Assembly (NCBI RefSeq): GCF_946481715.1
Contig: NZ_CAMLOV010000128.1
Span: 1-16,448 of the forward strand
DNA: 16,448 nt
Direction of reading: 5' to 3'
Source of the DNA: an uncultured Mucilaginibacter sp.
Lineage (GTDB): Bacteria; Bacteroidota; Bacteroidia; Sphingobacteriales; Sphingobacteriaceae
Shown here in pieces: positions 1 to 7,524 of this stretch; within the stretch, counting starts at the first letter, position 1; every line of letters begins with the position of its first letter. Both the position numbers and the translations under genes were made by a program. The notes below the pieces were generated by a model. The model had not been told where the DNA came from. It saw only the letters and a program-made list of their open reading frames with translations, and ran no database searches.

Positions 1-2408
1 AAGCGTCCATCGCCATTGTTATGGAACACATAGGATTTTGGCGATACACCGTAAGTGCCCGGTACGCTCCTGCCGCCTATAAACATGTCGGGGTACCCGT
101 CTTTATCATAATCGCAAGCTATTACTACCGATGCGTTTACTGGGGCAGGCAGTGATTTTTGTGCATTGCGATGCAGGTTACCTTTGCCGTCGTTCTCGTA
201 GAAGCGAGGAAAGTAAACCGGCGTTTCCGCCTCGTCTTCGTTACCTCCTACACCTATGATGAGGTCCTGGTCGCCATCCCCGTCAAAATCGCCAAAGGCT
301 GCTCCTGCGTTTTCCAGATAGCTTTGCTTGCCCAGGTCTTCGGGCACATAAAGGTGAAAGCTGCCGCTTTTTTGCTGGATGTAAATAGAAGCCGGGCTAT
401 CCTTAGAACTGCCGAAGTAAAAATCCTCCAGCCCGTCTTTATTAACGTCCCCCTTAGCCATATATGGGTTATCGGTAGAGAGCATCTGCAGCATCAGGCG
501 CTCGTTATCAAAATCAATAAAGCCATTTTCGATATGGGTTGGCACCGAATCGAAAAGCGTTTTGGCCACATCGGCAAACATCGGTTTCACCGTCTTTTTG
601 GTAAAATCGTAGGCTAACTTAGCATCGGCAAATTTGTAAGTATATACTTTGTTGCTTTGCAGGTTTTTAGCCACCTGGTATTTACCACCAGGCCAAATCA
701 CCTGTACCGAGTCTACAATACTTTCTTTACCCAAACCAATAGTGATTAAATTAGGCGATGTACTGCTTTGGAACCCCCGTGTTGGCTGCTGGTAATATAC
801 CAGCGCTTCGCCTTTGGCAAATACTTTTATGGTGCCGCCCACCCCAAAACGGTTTTGCCCCTCGCCCTGCAGCTTGATTTGTATAAAATTGTTTTTTAAT
901 GTTTCCGCGTTGTTTTTATAGATGAACAGTGGTGAGTTTACGTTATTTACAACAAGGTCGTTGTCGCCGTCGCCATCCAAATCGCCATAAGCAGCACCAT
1001 TGCTAAAGGATGGGTCATCCAAACCAAATTCTTTCGCCTTATTGGTAAAAGTAAGGTTGTGATTATTGGAGAAAGCGTAGTTGGTAAGCTGTGTAGACAC
1101 CATCTTATCTGTAAAGTCTTTATAATCGAAGCTTTTCTTCTGGGCTATTTTATCCATGTTTTCGCGGTTGCCCAAAAATTCGATGTAATCCTGGTCCGTC
1201 AGGTCCTTATATATGCCGTTGGATACAAAAATATCTTTCCAGCCGTCGTTATCCATATCAAAAAATAGCGCGCCCCAGCTCCAGTCGGTTGCGCTTACGC
1301 CTGCATTAAAAGCCACTTCGGAGAAAGTTCCGTCGCCATTGTTTAGCTGCAGGCAGTTTTGCATGTATTGGTTAAAGTAACCATCGTGCTGTTTTAGTTT
1401 TATTACATCGAAGGATTCGAAAGAGGTCATCTTTTTCAAACGCTTGTCGCCTTCGGGTAACATTTCGGTAGTAAAAATATCCAGGTTGCCGTCGTTGTTT
1501 ATATCAGCAATGTCTGATCCCATCGAAGCAAGGCTTAAGTGCCCGGTTTCTTCTTGTATGTCCTCTTTAAAAGTTCCGTTCTTTTGATTGATATAGAGGT
1601 AGTCGCGTTCAAAAAAATCATTTGAAACATAAATATCGGGGTAGCCGTCGTTGTTAACATCGGCAACAGATACGCCCAGGCCAAAGCCTATATCGCTGCT
1701 GAAAATTCCGGCACCTTTGGTTACATTGGTAAAATGGCCACTGTCGTTGCGGTACAAACGCGCACCGCCCAGTTCATCAACCACGGCGCGCAGATTTTTA
1801 CTGAAATCAAAAGAGCCTATGGGCCTAAAGGAGTTGTTCAGTACAAAACAATCCAGGTCGCCATCGTTATCATAATCAAAAAATATGGACTGGGTAGATA
1901 ATCCGTTATCCACCAAGCCGTATTTTGCGGCTTCTTCTTTAAAAGTGCCGTTGTGTTGGTTTATAAAAAGTTCATTGCCTTTCCTGTCGATAATATTGCC
2001 GCTGTGGCAAACGTAAATATCCAGCCAACCGTCGCCATTAATATCAACCATGGTAACACCTGTGCTCCAGTATTTGGTGCCCTTAACGCCGGCCTTATCT
2101 GTAATATCCTCAAACTTCCAGTTCCCTTTGTTAAGGTATAGCTGGTTGCCGCCCTGGTTTGATGTTAAATAAACATCGTTCAGCCCATCGTTGTTTATAT
2201 CGCCAATAGCAACGCCACCGCCGTTATAATAATTGCGGAACGTAAAAACGTTGGTGCGGTCCTGTTCGTTTAACTGGTTAACAAAGTTTACGCCTAAGGC
2301 ACTATTATCCTGTAAGGAAAACAACGTGGTATCGCCGCCATTTTTGCGGCAGGAAATTAAGGAGGCAGAAAGCAGGATGATGAATATTAGGGGCTTTTTT
2401 TTAAACAT
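1..2408 (-). CDS. FG-GAP/VCBS-repeat and ASPIC/UnbV-domain lipoprotein (CRTAC1-like), 3' end cut off by window edge
   Basis: The reading frame stays open from the ATG at 2408 to the left edge, giving 802 codons; relatives are usually about 1,100 residues, so roughly 300 are missing. The N terminus is a lipoprotein signal (MFKKKPLIFIILLSASLISC, lipobox cysteine at 20). Integrin-like calcium-binding loops of the form DxNxDGxxD recur at about residues 68, 120, 177, 247, 298, 382, 474, 650, 704 and 766 (for example DINNDGLND and DYDNDGDLD), suggesting two beta-propellers. Between them, at about 507-580, lies an ASPIC/UnbV segment (RFGVGGTIKVF, later VIWPGGKYQ). Proteins of this type often follow susC/susD in Bacteroidota, where a role as surface glycan-binding partner is assumed but little tested. 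It sits 78 bp after susD, with a terminator-like hairpin between. Family assignment is firm; function is inference. Confidence 0.9.
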   Translation of the reverse strand, partial: MFKKKPLIFIILLSASLISCRKNGGDTTLFSLQDNSALGVNFVNQLNEQDRTNVFTFRNYYNGGGVAIGDINNDGLNDVYLTSNQGGNQLYLNKGNWKFEDITDKAGVKGTKYWSTGVTMVDINGDGWLDIYVCHSGNIIDRKGNELFINQHNGTFKEEAAKYGLVDNGLSTQSIFFDYDNDGDLDCFVLNNSFRPIGSFDFSKNLRAVVDELGGARLYRNDSGHFTNVTKGAGIFSSDIGFGLGVSVADVNNDGYPDIYVSNDFFERDYLYINQKNGTFKEDIQEETGHLSLASMGSDIADINNDGNLDIFTTEMLPEGDKRLKKMTSFESFDVIKLKQHDGYFNQYMQNCLQLNNGDGTFSEVAFNAGVSATDWSWGALFFDMDNDGWKDIFVSNGIYKDLTDQDYIEFLGNRENMDKIAQKKSFDYKDFTDKMVSTQLTNYAFSNNHNLTFTNKAKEFGLDDPSFSNGAAYGDLDGDGDNDLVVNNVNSPLFIYKNNAETLKNNFIQIKLQGEGQNRFGVGGTIKVFAKGEALVYYQQPTRGFQSSTSPNLITIGLGKESIVDSVQVIWPGGKYQVAKNLQSNKVYTYKFADAKLAYDFTKKTVKPMFADVAKTLFDSVPTHIENGFIDFDNERLMLQMLSTDNPYMAKGDVNKDGLEDFYFGSSKDSPASIYIQQKSGSFHLYVPEDLGKQSYLENAGAAFGDFDGDGDQDLIIGVGGNEDEAETPVYFPRFYENDGKGNLHRNAQKSLPAPVNASVVIACDYDKDGYPDMFIGGRSVPGTYGVSPKSYVFHNNGDGR

Positions 2409-2420
2409 TACAAGTTTAGA

Positions 2421-2455
2421 AAAAACAAACGTAGCGAATTTCTCCGCTACGTTCA
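2421..2455 (-). terminator. Hairpin with T-rich tail between susD and the VCBS lipoprotein gene
   Basis: On the minus strand AACGTAGCG, an 8-nt loop and CGCTACGTT form a perfect 9-bp stem, extendable by two G-U pairs, followed by TGTTTTTTC. This has the form of a rho-independent terminator. It lies 32-66 bp after the susD stop and its T-tract ends 13 bp before the next start codon. It may end most susCD transcripts and let a fraction read through. Alternatively it could protect the 3' end of susCD mRNA. Confidence 0.7.
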
Positions 2456-2486
2456 AAATCAAATATAAAAAGCAAACTGGTTCTAA

Positions 2487-4031
2487 TTAATACCCAGGGT
2501 TCTGTTTCAGGTTAGGGTTGGTATCAACCGCACGCTGAGGAATAGGGTAAAGCGTTTTAGATTTATCAGTTGCATTAGGGCGTTGATCAACCGGATCGTT
2601 AAACTTCTCGAAACGGATCAGGTCATTCCTTCTCCAGCCTTCGTAATATAACTCACGGCCACGTTCTGCCAGCATTACTGTAGCATCAACAGCGCCTAAT
2701 GCAGTTGCACCCCGTGGGGTACGGATCTGGTTAACTATACTTACAGCAGTTTGGCCAAGCGGATCGGTACCGCCACGCATAATTGCTTCGGCTTTCATTA
2801 ACAAAACGTCAGCATAACGCAAAAATACATAGTCATTATCTTCGCTGTTATCAGGCACCGACCCATCATTATTTGGGTGAGGGAAGTATTTAAATACCCT
2901 GATACCCTGAGCTTCTGTAGAGAAGTTGAGGTTAACATTCTCTGTAAATACAAGCGGTGCACCACCACGCTGTTTTAATGCAACACCACCCGGCCCATAT
3001 TGCTGGCCAGCGGCAAAACCTGCTCTTAAACCAACTTTATCGGTTAAGCCCGGATAAGCAACGCCACGGCGCTCATCTGCTGGCTCGAATGATTTATAAA
3101 AATCGGCCAAGGTTGTAAAGCCATTCCATCCATCTGGTGTTTGGTTGTAATGCAGGCCCATTTTCCAACGGTTTTTTGCATTACCTGTTTGCCTTGCGGC
3201 GGTGTTGTATAAACCAAAGATATTGCCATGAGATTGTTCTGAATTATCCCATGCAAAATCCTGGAAATATTTACCGGCAGGCTCTAAAGTGTAACCAGCG
3301 GTGGTAACTTTATTAGCATACTCGATAACTTTATCCATATCTGCCTTAGCAAACGTGAATGGGCCGCCTACCGTAGTAGCCGTATAAACAGCTTTGTTTA
3401 AATAAACCTTTGCTAACAGCGCTTGTGCTGCTGCTTTACTTGCAACGCCAATATTTGGCGCGGTGCCCAATTTAGATTCAGCGAACTCCAAATCTTTTAT
3501 GATAAATGCAGTAGCTTCCGGACGGGTCATTACTGTAGGTATAGACGAGTTAGGCGCATCCGGGTCGCGGAATGGCTGCTGCCCATACAAATCCACAATC
3601 TGGAACATAAAGTAAGCACGCAGAAAACTTGCTTCAGCTTTGATCTGGTCTGATGTGGCCCTGGCAATTACCTGTGTTGCGCGGAACACACCTATGTTTA
3701 ACTGGTCCCAGGTATCGTTTACCTGGTTGTGTGATGCTGTCCAGGTATGGGTGTGTAATTTACGCCATGTTCCAAAATCTCCCCAGTCGGTACCACGTGT
3801 TGGGCCCATCATCTCATCTGTTGGGTGTTCCTGTAATGCGTAGGTGTTTGCCTGGTCGGCTTGCCCGTTTAATTGTGAATACACTCCGTTCAAATCCGCC
3901 GAGCTCGACGCCCCCCCCGCATCTACGGATTTAGACCCGTAGACAGTCTCATTTAATTTTGCACAGCTTGAGGCGGTTAAAAGTATAAAGCCGCAAATTA
4001 CTGCTTTTGATGTTAATTTTTTCATGCTCAT
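2487..4031 (-). CDS. susD: SusD/RagB-family outer-membrane glycan-binding lipoprotein
   Basis: This 514-residue protein is the usual size for SusD. It has a lipoprotein signal with lipobox TASSC (lipidated Cys at 23), so it should be anchored on the outer membrane surface over the SusC pore. Helical repeats typical of the family include EASFLRAYFMFQIVDLYGQQPF. The C-terminal RagB/SusD signature is clear in DYVFLRYADVLLMKAEAIMR, in ERGRELYYEGWRRNDLIRF, and in the ending LYPIPQRAVDTNPNLKQNPGY. The start at 4031 is 7 bp after the susC stop, which suggests translational coupling; an alternative ATG at 4025 would remove two residues. Oddity: codons 38-41 form a run of eight G next to a hairpin. 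The symbol denotes the family; the bound glycan cannot be read from sequence. Confidence 0.96.
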   Translation of the reverse strand: MSMKKLTSKAVICGFILLTASSCAKLNETVYGSKSVDAGGASSSADLNGVYSQLNGQADQANTYALQEHPTDEMMGPTRGTDWGDFGTWRKLHTHTWTASHNQVNDTWDQLNIGVFRATQVIARATSDQIKAEASFLRAYFMFQIVDLYGQQPFRDPDAPNSSIPTVMTRPEATAFIIKDLEFAESKLGTAPNIGVASKAAAQALLAKVYLNKAVYTATTVGGPFTFAKADMDKVIEYANKVTTAGYTLEPAGKYFQDFAWDNSEQSHGNIFGLYNTAARQTGNAKNRWKMGLHYNQTPDGWNGFTTLADFYKSFEPADERRGVAYPGLTDKVGLRAGFAAGQQYGPGGVALKQRGGAPLVFTENVNLNFSTEAQGIRVFKYFPHPNNDGSVPDNSEDNDYVFLRYADVLLMKAEAIMRGGTDPLGQTAVSIVNQIRTPRGATALGAVDATVMLAERGRELYYEGWRRNDLIRFEKFNDPVDQRPNATDKSKTLYPIPQRAVDTNPNLKQNPGY

Positions 4032-4038
4032 ATTTTTT

Positions 4039-7000
4039 TTAGAAACTTGCGTTTAAACCTAATGTGAATGTACGTGCGCTTGGGTATGATGTATAATCTA
4101 TACCTCTCGAAGGCACGCCGTTTCTTTCCTTATTCGTGTTGATTTCCGGATCAAGCCCGCTGTAACCGGTAATTAATAATAAGTTTTGGCCGGTTACGGA
4201 TACACGTAACGATTTAAACATACTTGCTTTAACCGGGAATGTATAACCGATAACAGCATTGGATAACCTGATAAAATCACCTTTTTCAACAAACCGGCTC
4301 GAAACCTCGCCTGAGTTAAGTGCGTTCTCGTTAGTAGCTGCAATTTCTTTGGTTACGTTACGGCCGCTAACAAGGTTGCCTTTGTAAAAGAATGCATTGG
4401 CTGTGTTGTTATAGATATAGAAACCTCTTGCACCATTTACGAAGAAACTTGCGTTCCAGTTTCCGTAAGTAAAGCTATTGCTTATACCTGCTAAGAAGGT
4501 TGGAAGCGGGCTGCCATGTGGCGTTGCAGCATCAATACCGTCAGGATAGATACCGAAACCGTTTGCATCTAAGCCATTGTACTGAGATACGTTGAAAGTA
4601 TACAGCGGATAGCCGTTACCGATGAATTGTGCATATGCACCAGATAAGCCCTGGCCATCGATGTTACCGGTTATTACGTTACGGTTACCAAAGTTTTCAA
4701 CACGGTTCTTCACGAAAGTCATGTTGTAGTTGATATCCCAGGTAAAGCCTTTTGCACTTGAAGATTGCACAGCGGCGAAATTTAAGCCAACCTCAACCCC
4801 GGTGTTTCTAACGTTACCAGGCAAGTTAACCCAATACCTTGTATCCGCAGCAGGCTGCGCCAAATCCTGTAAAAATAACAGGTCTTTTTGCGATTTGTTG
4901 AAGTAATCTAAAGTACCAGTTAAACGGCCTTTAAGTACGGTGAAATCGATACCGGCACCATAAGCAGTTTGGGTTTCCCATTTCAAATCGGGGTTAGCTG
5001 CATTTAAGGGTGAGGTAGAAGTACCGAAGTAGTTGAGTTGCTTTAATTTTAACGATGCGTAAGAAGGGTAATCCTGGTTACCTGTTTGCCCATAGTTTAA
5101 GCGTAAGCTTAAGTCATCAAAAACACCTTTAGGAGCCCAGCTCTCGCTGCTGATACGCCATTTAGCTGCAACAGCCGGGAAAGTAGCATACTGGTTGTTA
5201 GCACCAAAACGCGACGAACCATCGCGGCGTACAGTACCGGTTAAGATGTAACGGTCTTTATAAGAGTAGTTAACACGTGCAAAGTACGATTGCAGTTTGT
5301 AGCTGCTACTATCGCCCACCGGGTAAGCTAAGCGCTCGGTGTAGCCGTTATAATCGTAGTAATCTTTCACAAATTGTTTTGGAACTGCAACGTTCCAGCC
5401 CATATCGAAACGGTTAAAGTTTTTATATTGAGCGTAAGAATAACCAACCAAAGCAGTAATAGAACTGTTGTTGGCAAATTTCTTATCGTAGTTTAAGGTA
5501 TGCTCTGTAGTGGTGCTCCTTAACTGACCATGCTGTAAAATACCACGGCCATTAGTTGTTGCAGAAGGTATGTTCTTATCCCTGATGTTACCACCGTCGG
5601 TGAAACCGATGATAGTAGGGTCGTAATAAGTTTGCCTTAAACCGTCAGATCTGTCTACACCGATATTACCTTTGTAAGATAAACCTTCAATTAACCTTAC
5701 GGTTAATGATAAGTTGTTAAGGTAGCGGTTTATTTTATCAGTATCATCAATTTGGTTTAACAACGAAACCGGGTTACGGAAGCTATTACCCTTAGGGATA
5801 CCATTAGCTTCGTAGCCATTCAGGTTAAAATATCTGCCTTGTGCATCGTACACAGGGATGGTTGGATTAGTTTGCAAGGCAGCACCAATTAAGCTACCAT
5901 TGAAACCGGCGTTGTTAGTGATAGGTGCAAACCTGTCTCTAACATCAGAGAATAATGAAGTAAGGTCAAATTTAATCCTTTCGCCAAAGAACGACTGAGA
6001 CGCGTTAATACGTGCATTGAAACGTTTCAAGTCAGTGTTTTTAACGATACCTTGCTGCACATCGTAACCGGCAGATGCACGGTAGTTACCAGTGTTGCTG
6101 GCGCCACCAAATGCCAGGTTATAGTTTTGAGAAACCGCAGTCCTCAAAATTTCTTTTTGCCAGTCTGTGTTACCGCCATAGTCAACAGCAGCTGGGTCAG
6201 CACCAACGCTTGCAACACCTTTTAAGAAATCTTCGCGGCCAAGCAGGTCGTAAGTTTTAGCTGCGTTAGATATGCTTCTGCTTGCGCCAATTTGTATACC
6301 CGCGCCTTTACGGCCTTTTTTGGTTGTAATTAAGATTACACCGTTAGCACCACGAGAACCGTAGATAGCTGAAGCAGATGCATCCTTTAATACCGAGATG
6401 TTTTCGATATCGGCAGGGTTGATAAATGCCAAGGGGTTACGTGCAGAAGCACTACCTGCACCAGCATCCATACCACCAGAAGTACCGCCGTTATCCAAAG
6501 GCACACCATCCACTACATACAGTGGGCTTGTACCAGAACGGATTGAGCTTGCACCACGGATGTTAATAGTAGCGCCTGCACCAGGCTCGCCGCTTGAAGG
6601 GGTTACCTGTACACCTGCTATACGGCCCTGTAATAATTGCTCGGGTGTTGCTATAACACCTTTGTTGAAATCTTTAGGGCTTAAAGACGCTACCGAACCG
6701 GTTGCATCTTTAACACGGGTACTACCGTAACCAATTACAACAACTTCGTTTAAAGCTGTGCTCGATGATTCAAGCGATACAGCAATAAAAGTTTTGCCAT
6801 CAAGGCTTACTGTAGCGGGCTTGTAGCCAATGTAAGCAAATGTTAAAGCTGTTGTGCTTGCCGGTACCGAAAGCCTGAACGTACCATCAACATTGGTTTG
6901 TGTACCAATACCGCCGCCGGCCCCAACGGTTACGCCTATTAGGGACGATCCGTCTTTTTTGTCGGTTACTTTACCTGTGATCACTTTATTCTGAGCTAAT

Positions 7001-7065
7001 GCTGGCTCGACAAAGAAGCAGGTTAAAGCAAAAAAACATAAGGTGAGTAAGTGTTTAAATTGCAT
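4039..7065 (-). CDS. susC: SusC/RagA-family TonB-dependent outer-membrane transporter
   Basis: This 1,008-residue protein should form the outer-membrane channel that takes up oligosaccharides handed over by SusD, powered by TonB. A signal peptide ends at about residue 25 (PALA/Q). A carboxypeptidase-regulatory-like domain follows at about 28-100 (VITGKVTDKKDGSSLIGVTV). A TonB-box-like LNEVVVIGYG is at 105-114. The plug domain lies at about 118-250 (QLLQGRIAGVQV, INIRGASS, PLYVVDGVPL, VLKDASASAIYGSRGANGVI). The rest is a long beta-barrel ending in the terminal Phe (LNASF) expected for barrel insertion. There is no N-terminal STN signalling domain, so control by an anti-sigma factor is unlikely. 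That agrees with the SusR-like regulator encoded just upstream. Confidence 0.97.
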   Translation of the reverse strand: MQFKHLLTLCFFALTCFFVEPALAQNKVITGKVTDKKDGSSLIGVTVGAGGGIGTQTNVDGTFRLSVPASTTALTFAYIGYKPATVSLDGKTFIAVSLESSSTALNEVVVIGYGSTRVKDATGSVASLSPKDFNKGVIATPEQLLQGRIAGVQVTPSSGEPGAGATINIRGASSIRSGTSPLYVVDGVPLDNGGTSGGMDAGAGSASARNPLAFINPADIENISVLKDASASAIYGSRGANGVILITTKKGRKGAGIQIGASRSISNAAKTYDLLGREDFLKGVASVGADPAAVDYGGNTDWQKEILRTAVSQNYNLAFGGASNTGNYRASAGYDVQQGIVKNTDLKRFNARINASQSFFGERIKFDLTSLFSDVRDRFAPITNNAGFNGSLIGAALQTNPTIPVYDAQGRYFNLNGYEANGIPKGNSFRNPVSLLNQIDDTDKINRYLNNLSLTVRLIEGLSYKGNIGVDRSDGLRQTYYDPTIIGFTDGGNIRDKNIPSATTNGRGILQHGQLRSTTTEHTLNYDKKFANNSSITALVGYSYAQYKNFNRFDMGWNVAVPKQFVKDYYDYNGYTERLAYPVGDSSSYKLQSYFARVNYSYKDRYILTGTVRRDGSSRFGANNQYATFPAVAAKWRISSESWAPKGVFDDLSLRLNYGQTGNQDYPSYASLKLKQLNYFGTSTSPLNAANPDLKWETQTAYGAGIDFTVLKGRLTGTLDYFNKSQKDLLFLQDLAQPAADTRYWVNLPGNVRNTGVEVGLNFAAVQSSSAKGFTWDINYNMTFVKNRVENFGNRNVITGNIDGQGLSGAYAQFIGNGYPLYTFNVSQYNGLDANGFGIYPDGIDAATPHGSPLPTFLAGISNSFTYGNWNASFFVNGARGFYIYNNTANAFFYKGNLVSGRNVTKEIAATNENALNSGEVSSRFVEKGDFIRLSNAVIGYTFPVKASMFKSLRVSVTGQNLLLITGYSGLDPEINTNKERNGVPSRGIDYTSYPSARTFTLGLNASF

Positions 7066-7161
7066 AGTTTGTGGTTTAATTAAAATTGGTTATATAAAAG
7101 TTCTTGTACATAGTTTGCATTATATAAAACACCGCCGATTAAATAAATACCGGCATGCCGC

Positions 7162-7191
7162 TTTAAATATCATGTGTTCAACACACATCAA
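7162..7191 (-). promoter_or_regulatory. Possible Bacteroidota-type promoter for susC with palindromic spacer
   Basis: On the minus strand a TTG (7191-7189) is followed by exactly 19 bases and then TATTTAAA (7169-7162). The Bacteroidota primary promoter consensus is TTG, about 19 bases, then TAnnTTTG. The -7 element here matches only about half of the fixed positions, so the call is weak. The spacer is almost filled by the inverted repeat ATGTGTGTTGAACACAT, with ATGTGT and ACACAT arms around 5 bp, a natural place for an activator or repressor site. The CGGCATGCCG palindrome lies just downstream, near the expected transcription start. Confidence 0.25.
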
Positions 7192-7351
7192 TTCACAGGA
7201 ATAATAAAATTAATAACGTTCAGTATATTGGTAATAGCAGTAAAAAAACCGCTTCCGATGATTTAGCTGTCCAAGTATTTACTTGTTTAAACTTTTTACA
7301 TCCATACAAAGATGGGTGTCCTGTGCCTCAATCCCTACTCATTTGCGTCAA

Positions 7352-7383
7352 TTATAAAAAAATATAGAATTATTTTTTTATAA
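7352..7383. repeat. 13-bp perfect A/T-only inverted repeat
   Basis: TTATAAAAAAATA (7352-7364) and TATTTTTTTATAA (7371-7383) are exact reverse complements around a 6-base loop. It lies between the regulator gene and susC. It could be a weak terminator for the regulator transcript, or A-tract DNA upstream of the susC promoter. Confidence 0.6.
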
Positions 7384-7419
7384 ACTATTGATATACATAA
7401 ACTTAACAACAAAAAAGAA

Positions 7420-7443
7420 GTAAAAAATATAACCATTTTTTAC
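7420..7443 (-). terminator. AT-rich hairpin after the regulator gene, possible weak terminator
   Basis: GTAAAAAAT (7420-7428) and ATTTTTTAC (7435-7443) are exact reverse complements around ATAACC. Read on the minus strand the hairpin is followed by TTCTTTTTTG, and it lies about 80 bp past the regulator stop. The stem has only one G-C pair, so terminator strength is doubtful. Confidence 0.35.
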
Positions 7444-7524
7444 ACTTTTGATGACCAAATCAGTTAAAATAGTATGTTAAATAGTTTTTAAAGTACCTGT
7501 TTGAAGGCATTACAGGCGGTTTAC

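Larger units (their letters stand above)
7066..7524. other. AT-rich intergenic region upstream of susC
   Basis: No open frame with coding character is seen in this 459-bp gap between the regulator stop and the susC start. It must hold the susC promoter unless the regulator transcript reads through. It contains a CGGCATGCCG palindrome at 7151-7160, a 17-bp inverted repeat at 7172-7188, and two A/T-only or nearly A/T-only perfect inverted repeats (7352-7383 and 7420-7443). Bases about 7345-7445 are very AT-rich, as expected for curved or easily melted promoter DNA. Confidence 0.8.

Noticed and set aside
159..617. Plus-strand open frame of 152 codons
   Set aside because: It is the antisense of the VCBS lipoprotein, which has clear calcium-loop motifs in its own frame; the plus-strand translation has no recognisable family features.
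3911..3918. Frameshift or pseudogene in susD at the G8 tract
   Set aside because: The frame is continuous from lipobox to the family-typical C terminus, so the gene is intact as given.
6398..6730. Plus-strand open frame inside susC
   Set aside because: Antisense of the conserved SusC plug domain; no independent coding support.
7080..7500. Small RNA, tRNA or short peptide gene in the gap before susC
   Set aside because: No tRNA-like fold, no start codon followed by a plausible coding frame, and strong A/T bias explain the apparent structures.
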